Source: Priestia aryabhattai (GTDB lineage: Bacteria; Bacillota; Bacilli; Bacillales; Bacillaceae_H). From it: a stretch of 64,000 nt of DNA. The notes below the pieces were generated by a model. The model did not search any database. It was given only the letters and a program-made list of their open reading frames with translations, and had not been told where the DNA came from. Below are positions 55,270-64,000 of the stretch, piece by piece (position 1 is the first letter of the stretch; the number at the start of each line of letters is the position of its first letter). The stretch lies in assembly GCF_023715685.1 (NCBI RefSeq), contig NZ_JAMBOQ010000005.1, positions 248,001 through 312,000 of the forward strand. Reading direction: 5' to 3'. Position numbers and translations under genes: made by a program.

Positions 55270-55930
55270 GAAACTATTTCCAAACGTTATTTTAGATGAT
55301 TTTATTCAAGCGACAAATGAAACACTATATATGACGGCTATTTCAGTTGTAGCAACATTTGTTCTAGGTATTTTATTGGGCTTGCTTTTATTTTTAACGT
55401 CCAAAGGACAGCTTTGGCAAAACAAACCTTTATATGCCATTGTGTCAGCAGTGGTAAATATCTTTCGTTCCATTCCATTCATTATTTTAATTGTTTTACT
55501 GATTCCATTTACCAAAGCGTTGGTAGGAAGTATTTTAGGTGCTAATGCAGCGTTACCTGCTTTAATTGTTGGAGCAGCACCATTTTATGCGCGTCTTGTA
55601 GAAATTGGTCTGCGCGAAATTGATAAAGGTGTTATTGAAGCTGCTAAATCAATGGGAGCAACAACAAGCACCATTATCTTTAAAGTGCTGCTACCTGAAT
55701 CGCTGCCAGCTTTAATTTCTGGTTTGACGGTAACAACTATTGCATTAGTTGGCTATACGGCAATGGCGGGTGTGATTGGAGCTGGAGGTCTTGGGAACCT
55801 TGCATATTTAGAAGGATTCCAGCGCAGTCATAATGACGTAACGCTAGCTGCTACGATCTTAATTTTGATTATTGTATTTATTATCCAACTTATCGGAGAT
55901 GCGATTACTGCAAAAATTGATAAAAGATAA
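55262..55930 (+). CDS. metP: Methionine ABC transporter permease MetP (MetI family)
   Basis: This 222-residue permease has five transmembrane helices and the coupling motif IDKGVIEAAKSMGATTSTIIFKVLLPES. Further MetI features are VVNIFRSIPFIILIVLLIPF and MAGVIGAGGLGNLAY. It starts inside metN (8-bp overlap) with GGAGGTAATG upstream, and metQ follows after 17 bp. Confidence 0.95.
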   Translation: MLEKLFPNVILDDFIQATNETLYMTAISVVATFVLGILLGLLLFLTSKGQLWQNKPLYAIVSAVVNIFRSIPFIILIVLLIPFTKALVGSILGANAALPALIVGAAPFYARLVEIGLREIDKGVIEAAKSMGATTSTIIFKVLLPESLPALISGLTVTTIALVGYTAMAGVIGAGGLGNLAYLEGFQRSHNDVTLAATILILIIVFIIQLIGDAITAKIDKR

Positions 55931-55947
55931 AGGGAGGATTATTTATT

Positions 55948-56784
55948 ATGAAAAAATGGCTTTCGGCTTTAGCATTAACATCCGCATTAGTAGTAGGATT
56001 AGCTGCGTGTGGATCTAACAATGGATCAAAAGATGAAAAGAAAATTGTCGTGGGTGCATCTAATACGCCTCATGCTGAAATTTTAGAACAAGCAAAACCA
56101 ATTTTGGAAAAACAAGGAATTGACTTAGAAATTAAAAAGTTCCAAGATTACATCTTACCAAACACAGCTCTTGCAAACAATGAAATTGATGCAAACTACT
56201 TCCAGCACGTTCCTTATATGAATTCAGTGCTAAAAGATCACAAGGGTGAAAAAGGTTATGATTTCGTAAGTGCCGGTGCCATTCACATCGAACCAATCGG
56301 TATCTACTCTAAAAAATACAAAAGCTTAAAAGACCTTCCGAAAAACGGCACGGTTATTATGCGTGATGCAGTAGCAGAGCAAGGGCGTATTTTATCAATC
56401 TTTGAAAAAGCCGGCGTGATTAAATTAAAGCCAGGCGTGAAGAAAATCGATGCCCAAATTAAAGATATCGTAGAAAACCCTAAAAATTTAAAGTTTAAAG
56501 CCGATGTTGAAGGCGGATTGTTACCTCAAATGTACAAAAACAATGAAGGTGACGCTGTTGTTATCAATGCCAACTATGCTATCGATGCGGGTTTAGATCC
56601 AGTAAAAGATCCAATCGCAGTGGAAAGCAAAGAAAATAACCCATATGCAAACATCATTACGGTTCACAAAGGTGACGAAAACAAAGATACAGTGAAAGCT
56701 TTAGTGAAAGTTCTTCACTCTAAAGAAATTCAAGACTACATTAAAGAAAAATACAAAGGCGGAGTCCTGCCTGTAAATAAATAA
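55948..56784 (+). CDS. metQ: Methionine-binding lipoprotein MetQ
   Basis: This 278-residue NlpA-family protein has a lipoprotein signal (ALVVGLAACGSNN, Cys near 21). The binding domain shows VVGASNTPHAEILEQAKPIL, the typical FQDYILPNTALANNEIDANYFQHVPYM and GGLLPQMYKNNEGDAVVINANYA. It captures methionine at the outer membrane face for MetNP. AGGGAGGA precedes the ATG. A terminator follows. Confidence 0.95.
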   Translation: MKKWLSALALTSALVVGLAACGSNNGSKDEKKIVVGASNTPHAEILEQAKPILEKQGIDLEIKKFQDYILPNTALANNEIDANYFQHVPYMNSVLKDHKGEKGYDFVSAGAIHIEPIGIYSKKYKSLKDLPKNGTVIMRDAVAEQGRILSIFEKAGVIKLKPGVKKIDAQIKDIVENPKNLKFKADVEGGLLPQMYKNNEGDAVVINANYAIDAGLDPVKDPIAVESKENNPYANIITVHKGDENKDTVKALVKVLHSKEIQDYIKEKYKGGVLPVNK

Positions 56785-56791
56785 TAGAAGA

Positions 56792-56827
56792 AAAGCGCTT
56801 GCCCACTGTGGGTAAGTGCTTTTTTTG
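56792..56827 (+). terminator. Terminator of metNPQ
   Basis: AAAGCGCTTGCCCA pairs with TGGGTAAGTGCTTT around a 3-base loop, followed by T5. Confidence 0.92.
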
Positions 56828-56906
56828 TATGCGGGAAAACGAATAACTCTTATTTTTCTCACGTATACTAACCGTGAAAACTTTACTGATGATGGGAGCT
56901 GACGTT

Positions 56907-57272
56907 ATGCAGCAAGAAGCACGTCATTCAACTGAGCAAGCACTTCATGATTATAAAATGGGTGTTGGGAAATTTAGCGAAAAATTGCCGGAAGTAACAA
57001 AAACGTTTAATGCGTTTACTGAAGCATGTTTTGGAGAAGGTTCTCTTTCTAAAAAAGAAAAGCAGTTAATTGCGCTAGGAATCAGCGTAGTAGCTCAAGA
57101 CGAGTACTGTATGATCTATCATACAAAAGGCTGCATTGATCAAGGTGCAACTGAGCAAGAAATTTTAGAAGCATGCGGAGTGTCAGCAGCATTTGGCGGA
57201 GGCGCAGCGATGAGTCAGTCCGTTACGCTTGTCCAAGAGTGCATTTCTGAACTGACTAGCCACACGCACTAA
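56907..57272 (+). CDS. yurZ: Carboxymuconolactone decarboxylase-like protein YurZ
   Basis: This 121-residue helical protein has the CMD/AhpD pattern [21 protein letters not shown], with CMIYHTKGC around the usual active-site region: Cys, then His four residues later. A peroxidase-reducing role as in AhpD is possible but unproven. ATG 56907 has GGGAG eight bases upstream; the GTG at 56874 lacks one. It lies directly before sufC, as yurZ does in B. subtilis, though it ends in its own hairpin. Confidence 0.85.
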   Translation: MQQEARHSTEQALHDYKMGVGKFSEKLPEVTKTFNAFTEACFGEGSLSKKEKQLIALGISVVAQDEYCMIYHTKGCIDQGATEQEILEACGVSAAFGGGAAMSQSVTLVQECISELTSHTH

Positions 57273-57292
57273 GTAAATAAAGCGGGTGAAAA

Positions 57293-57338
57293 AAGCTTGT
57301 CTTAGAAGGCTCCACAGGGTCTTTTAAGGCAACTTTTT
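57293..57338 (+). terminator. Imperfect terminator after yurZ
   Basis: TTGTCTTAGAAGG pairs with TCTTTTAAGGCAA using several wobbles, followed by CTTTTTT. Confidence 0.65.
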
Positions 57339-57380
57339 TATGATTGGATTTAGTCTTAAAAAACGTACATAATGGTTTAA

Positions 57381-57401
57381 AACCTTTTGGGTCAAAAGGT
57401 T
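57381..57401. promoter_or_regulatory. Palindrome overlapping the -35 element of the suf promoter
   Basis: AACCTTTTG, GGT, CAAAAGGTT is a perfect 9-bp-arm palindrome. Its right arm touches the first bases of the predicted -35 element (TTGCTA at 57400). There is no T tract. It looks like an operator. Confidence 0.55.
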
Positions 57402-57428
57402 GCTATAAATTTTCATTTGTTATAAGAT
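57400..57428 (+). promoter_or_regulatory. Predicted promoter of the suf operon
   Basis: TTGCTA (57400-57405), 17 bp, TAAGAT (57423-57428). TATAAG at 57421-57426 with a 15-bp spacer is an alternative. The leader would be about 78 nt. Confidence 0.55.
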
Positions 57429-57431
57429 TGT

Positions 57432-57453
57432 AATGAGAATAAAATGAGAATAA
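57432..57453 (+). repeat. Perfect 11-bp tandem repeat at the suf transcription start
   Basis: AATGAGAATAA occurs twice without a gap (57432-57442 and 57443-57453). The unit resembles the hexamer array of Fur boxes (GAGAAT with AAT spacing), but it lacks dyad symmetry. Confidence 0.7.
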
Positions 57454-57512
57454 TTAAAAAGATATAGGTATATCGTTTTTTACTATATACGTCTATAACT
57501 GGAGGTTTTAAT

Positions 57513-58298
57513 ATGGCAGGGTCAACTTTAACAATTAAAGATCTTCATGTTGCAATTGAAGGTAAAGAAATTTTAAAAGGTGTTAATTTAGAAGTTAAGG
57601 GCGGCGAAATCCATGCAATCATGGGACCAAACGGTACTGGTAAATCAACATTATCTTCAGCAATCATGGGACATCCTAAATACGAGGTTACACAAGGAAG
57701 CATCACGCTAGACGGCGAAGATGTACTTGAGATGGAAGTAGATGAGCGCGCTCGTGCAGGTCTATTCCTAGCGATGCAATACCCAAGTGAAATCAGCGGT
57801 GTAACAAATGCAGACTTCTTACGTTCAGCAATTAATGCTCGTCGTGAAGAAGGCGAAGAAATTTCACTAATGAAATTCATCCGTCAATTAGATAAAAACA
57901 TGGATTTCTTAGAAATGGATCAAGACATGGCACAGCGTTACCTAAACGAAGGTTTCTCTGGCGGTGAGAAGAAGCGTAACGAAATTCTTCAATTAATGAT
58001 GCTTCAACCAGGAATTGCAATTTTAGATGAAATTGACTCTGGTTTAGATATTGATGCGTTAAAAGTTGTATCAAAAGGCATTAATGAACTGCGCGGCAGC
58101 GAGTTCGGTTGCTTAATGATTACTCACTACCAACGTTTATTAAACTATATTACACCAGATAAAGTTCACGTTATGATGCAAGGTCGCGTTGTAAAATCAG
58201 GCGGACCAGAATTAGCACAGCGTCTAGAGGCAGAAGGTTATGACTGGATCAAACAAGAATTAGGTATTGAAGACGAAACTGTAGAGCAAGAAGCTTAA
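57513..58298 (+). CDS. sufC: Fe-S cluster assembly ATPase SufC
   Basis: This 261-residue ABC-type ATPase has Walker A GPNGTGKSTLSSAIMG, signature FSGGEKKRNEILQLM, Walker B AILDEIDSGLDIDAL and His in ITHYQ. It works in the cytosol with SufB and SufD as the scaffold on which clusters are built; it is not a transporter. CTGGAGG precedes the ATG. It heads sufCDSUB, the main cluster-building operon of Bacillus, needed for all Fe-S enzymes including the formate dehydrogenase. Confidence 0.97.
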   Translation: MAGSTLTIKDLHVAIEGKEILKGVNLEVKGGEIHAIMGPNGTGKSTLSSAIMGHPKYEVTQGSITLDGEDVLEMEVDERARAGLFLAMQYPSEISGVTNADFLRSAINARREEGEEISLMKFIRQLDKNMDFLEMDQDMAQRYLNEGFSGGEKKRNEILQLMMLQPGIAILDEIDSGLDIDALKVVSKGINELRGSEFGCLMITHYQRLLNYITPDKVHVMMQGRVVKSGGPELAQRLEAEGYDWIKQELGIEDETVEQEA

Positions 58299-58315
58299 GA
58301 GTTAGGAGGATCTCT

Positions 58316-61267
<2,952 letters not shown>

Positions 61268-61312
61268 GACCTTCATTCATTCCCAATCCTATCAAGTAGG
61301 GGGTAATAAAAG

Positions 61313-62710
61313 ATGGCTAAAAAAATGCCAGAGATCGGCGATTATAAATATGGATTTTCCGATAAAGACGTATCAATTTTCCGCTCTAAACGCGGTTTAA
61401 CAAAAGAAATCGTAGAAGAAATTTCTCGTATGAAAGAGGAACCACAATGGATGCTTGACTTCCGTTTGAAGTCTTTAGAGCACTTCTACAACATGCCAAT
61501 GCCACAGTGGGGCGGAGACATGGCGAGCTTAGACTTTGATGAAATTACGTACTACGTAAAACCATCTGAGAAGTCTGAACGCTCTTGGGATGAAGTTCCT
61601 GAAGAAATTAAACAAACGTTTGATAAACTTGGTATTCCTGAAGCAGAGCAAAAATATCTTGCGGGTGTATCAGCTCAGTACGAATCTGAAGTTGTTTATC
61701 ACAACATGAAAGAAGATCTTGAAGCACAAGGTATTGTATTTAAAGATACAGATACGGCGCTAAAAGAAAACGAAGATATTTTCCGCGAGCATTTTGGAAA
61801 AGTTATCCCGCCAACGGATAACAAATTCTCTGCTCTTAACTCGGCGGTTTGGTCTGGTGGATCATTCATTTACGTACCAAAAGGCGTAAAAGTAGATACG
61901 CCATTACAAGCTTATTTCCGTATTAACTCTGAAAATATGGGACAGTTTGAGCGTACGTTAATTATTGCTGATGAAGGCTCACACGTTCACTATGTAGAGG
62001 GCTGTACAGCACCTGTTTATACAACAAACTCTCTTCACAGTGCCGTTGTAGAAATCATTATCAAAAAAGACGCGTATTGCCGCTATACAACAATTCAAAA
62101 CTGGGCGAACAACGTATACAACCTTGTAACAAAACGCGCAGTTTGTGAAGCAAACGCAACAATGGAATGGATTGATGGAAACATCGGTTCTAAGTTAACA
62201 ATGAAATATCCAGCTGTTATCTTAAAAGGCGAAGGTGCACGTGGTATGACATTATCCATTGCCCTTGCTGGTAAAGGACAGCACCAAGATGCTGGTGCAA
62301 AAATGATTCATTTAGCACCAAACACATCTTCAACAATCGTATCAAAATCAATTTCAAAACAAGGCGGTAAAGTAACATACCGCGGTATCGTACACTTCGG
62401 CCGTAAAGCAGAAGGCGCACGTGCGAACATTGAGTGTGATACGCTAATTATGGATAATCAATCAACTTCTGATACAATTCCGTACAATGAGATTTTAAAT
62501 GATAACATCTCACTTGAGCATGAAGCGAAAGTATCGAAAGTATCTGAAGAACAATTATTCTACCTAATGAGCCGCGGTATTTCTGAAGAAGAAGCAACAG
62601 AAATGATTGTAATGGGCTTTATTGAGCCATTTACAAAAGAGCTTCCAATGGAATATGCAGTAGAAATGAACCGTCTAATCAAATTTGAAATGGAAGGTTC
62701 AATCGGTTAA
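61313..62710 (+). CDS. sufB: Fe-S cluster assembly protein SufB
   Basis: This 465-residue scaffold component has [21 protein letters not shown] sequence at its N-terminus, and the core with [37 protein letters not shown] and the Cys in HYVEGCTAP. The family end [22 protein letters not shown] is intact. AGGGGGTAAT precedes the ATG. It is the last suf gene, 45 bp after sufU, and is followed by a strong terminator. Confidence 0.97.
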   Translation: MAKKMPEIGDYKYGFSDKDVSIFRSKRGLTKEIVEEISRMKEEPQWMLDFRLKSLEHFYNMPMPQWGGDMASLDFDEITYYVKPSEKSERSWDEVPEEIKQTFDKLGIPEAEQKYLAGVSAQYESEVVYHNMKEDLEAQGIVFKDTDTALKENEDIFREHFGKVIPPTDNKFSALNSAVWSGGSFIYVPKGVKVDTPLQAYFRINSENMGQFERTLIIADEGSHVHYVEGCTAPVYTTNSLHSAVVEIIIKKDAYCRYTTIQNWANNVYNLVTKRAVCEANATMEWIDGNIGSKLTMKYPAVILKGEGARGMTLSIALAGKGQHQDAGAKMIHLAPNTSSTIVSKSISKQGGKVTYRGIVHFGRKAEGARANIECDTLIMDNQSTSDTIPYNEILNDNISLEHEAKVSKVSEEQLFYLMSRGISEEEATEMIVMGFIEPFTKELPMEYAVEMNRLIKFEMEGSIG

Positions 62711-62718
62711 TAATAGAT

Positions 62719-62755
62719 AAAAACTCGTTTGCTGTTTATGCAAACGAGTTTTTTT
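62719..62755 (+). terminator. Terminator of the suf operon
   Basis: AAAAACTCGTTTGC and GCAAACGAGTTTTT form a perfect 14-bp stem with a 7-base loop, followed by further T. Confidence 0.95.
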
Positions 62756-62812
62756 GTATAGTTTGTATTAAAATAAAGAAAAGCGATGCTAAGAAAATAG
62801 AGGAGGAATGGC

Positions 62813-63667
62813 ATGATTTATATTGGAGTCACAGGCTGGGGAGATCATGATTCATTATATGAAGCGGGTGTTTCATCAAGAGACAAGCTTGCCGTATACG
62901 CAGGCCATTTTCCAATTGTTGAAGTCGATTCATCTTTTTACGCAATTCAACCCAAATCAAATGTAGAAAAGTGGGTGAATGATACACCCGAATCTTTTCG
63001 TTTTGTGGTAAAAGCCTATCAAGGCATGACAGGGCATATGAGAGAAGGAAATCCGTTTGATAGCAAGGAAGAAATGTTTAATGCATTTTTAGATTCAGTG
63101 AAGCCGTACGTAACCTCGAATAAGCTGGCTATGATTTTATTTCAAATGCCACCTTGGTTTGACTGTACCAAAGAAAACGTAGCATATTTGAGATATAGCC
63201 GTGAGAAGTTTGGAGATTTGCCAGTAGCTCTTGAGTTTCGAAATCAAACTTGGTTTAAGCCATTTTTCTATGATAAAACGCTAACGTTTATGGAACAAGA
63301 GAAGTGGATTCATGGTATTTGTGATGAACCGCAGGCAGGAGAAGGATCTATTCCAATTGTGATTCATGCTACAGATAAACAGAAAACACTCATACGTTTT
63401 CATGGACGAAACGTGCACGGCTGGAACAAGCCTGCAGAAGGCAATTGGCGAGCGGTAAGGTTTTTGTATCGTTACAATGAAAAAGAGCTCCTAGAGTGGA
63501 AAAAACGCCTTGAAAAGCTGCAAAAGCAAACGAAGGACATTTACCTGTTATTTAATAATAACTCCGGCGGAGATGCTGTACATAATGCCAAACAGCTCAT
63601 GAGTATATTAAATATTGAATATGAGAATTTAGCTCCTAAACAATTAGATTTTTTTAACGAATTTTAG
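62813..63667 (+). CDS. yunF: DUF72 family protein (YunF)
   Basis: This 284-residue protein has a TIM-barrel-like DUF72 pattern: IYIGVTGWGDHDSLYE, FPIVEVDSSFYAIQP, FRFVVKAYQGMTGH, LALEFRNQTWF (as VALEFRNQTWF) and YLLFNNNSGGDAVHNAKQ. The last motif is the family hallmark. No activity is established for the family. GAGGAGGAATGGC precedes the ATG. It lies alone after the suf terminator. Confidence 0.87.
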   Translation: MIYIGVTGWGDHDSLYEAGVSSRDKLAVYAGHFPIVEVDSSFYAIQPKSNVEKWVNDTPESFRFVVKAYQGMTGHMREGNPFDSKEEMFNAFLDSVKPYVTSNKLAMILFQMPPWFDCTKENVAYLRYSREKFGDLPVALEFRNQTWFKPFFYDKTLTFMEQEKWIHGICDEPQAGEGSIPIVIHATDKQKTLIRFHGRNVHGWNKPAEGNWRAVRFLYRYNEKELLEWKKRLEKLQKQTKDIYLLFNNNSGGDAVHNAKQLMSILNIEYENLAPKQLDFFNEF

Positions 63668-63799
63668 CACTGAGTCCTATAAAAGTTTATATAAATAAGG
63701 AAGAAGGAATATAAACGTCAAATAGGTAGAAAAGTATATGTAAAACCTCACTTTTTTCTTTAAATATCATAAATTGATTAAAGAAAGGAGTGAGTTACT

Positions 63800-64000
63800 A
63801 TGATTACCTTAGCGCCTATCGTAATTGAAGGTCATACGTTTAATGCAGTTACCGTATTGCTGCCAAAAACAACTCTGTTAACAATCTCATCAGATAAAGG
63901 GTACATTATGTGCGGAGCACTAGACGTAGGTCTATTAAATGATAAATTAGCTGATCGTCAAATAATAGCAGGAAGAGCCGTAGGAGTACGTACAATTGAG
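63800..64000 (+). CDS. yunC: DUF1805 protein YunC, 5' part
   Basis: The frame is open from ATG 63800 to the window end (67 residues seen). GAAAGGAGTGAG precedes the start. The sequence ITLAPIVIEGHTFNAVTVLL, KGYIMCGALDVGLLND and AGRAVGVRTIE matches what I recall of B. subtilis YunC, a protein of about 100 residues with unknown function. The 132 bp between it and the DUF72 gene is AT-rich; I see no clear promoter or terminator there. Confidence 0.85.
   Translation, partial: MITLAPIVIEGHTFNAVTVLLPKTTLLTISSDKGYIMCGALDVGLLNDKLADRQIIAGRAVGVRTIE

Overview
The window is chromosomal DNA of a low-GC, spore-forming Bacillaceae, most likely Priestia (Bacillus) megaterium or a close relative. The tmRNA at 11560-11921 encodes a tag that reads (A)GKSNNNFALAA, which I recall as the B. 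megaterium tag. Gene order follows Bacillus subtilis for long stretches (cggR-gapA-pgk-tpiA-gpmI-eno; secG-est-rnr-smpB-ssrA; yusV back to yusA; yurZ-sufCDSUB). No phage, transposase, CRISPR, tRNA or rRNA gene was found. The window opens inside cggR and closes inside a yunC-like gene.

Layout. 1-7 kb: central glycolytic operon. 7-12 kb: protein export and RNA quality control (secG, carboxylesterase, RNase R, SmpB, tmRNA). 12-24 kb: a molybdenum and formate island with modAB, a YjgC-type formate dehydrogenase with its DUF1641 partner, a DUF2294 gene, fdhD, and the cofactor genes moaA, mobA, moeB, moeA, mobB, moaE and moaD. 24-36 kb: mixed accessory genes, namely nitroreductase with its MarR regulator, PAP2 phosphatase, glycosyltransferase, two-component system, azoreductase, LysR, an AhpD-like protein, the niacin transporter NiaP, an SDR and a DUF502 membrane protein. 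35-39 kb: TetR regulator YerO with the RND exporter SwrC. 39.6-44.8 kb: a Fur-box-controlled ferric-siderophore importer with an FhuF-like reductase. 45-52 kb: proline dehydrogenase and the fadNAE beta-oxidation operon. 52-57 kb: gcvH, small yus genes and the SAM-riboswitch-controlled metNPQ importer. 57-64 kb: the SUF iron-sulfur assembly operon, then DUF72 and DUF1805 genes.

How the genes fit together. The 12-24 kb island is close to self-sufficient: molybdate uptake, most of molybdopterin synthesis and guanylation, FdhD sulfuration, and one large Fe-S molybdoenzyme as the consumer. modC, moaC and a moaB/mogA gene are not in the window. The iron importer and the suf operon supply the iron and clusters such enzymes need.

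The most interesting non-coding signals are: a structured leader ending in an intrinsic terminator before the formate dehydrogenase gene; a palindrome and a perfect 11-bp tandem repeat around the suf promoter; a candidate NiaR operator inside the niaP promoter; twin palindromes on the swrC promoter; tandem operators before the MarR gene; and a gcvH terminator whose right arm is the ribosome-binding site of yusG. Family assignments and synteny come from memory of protein families, not from a search.
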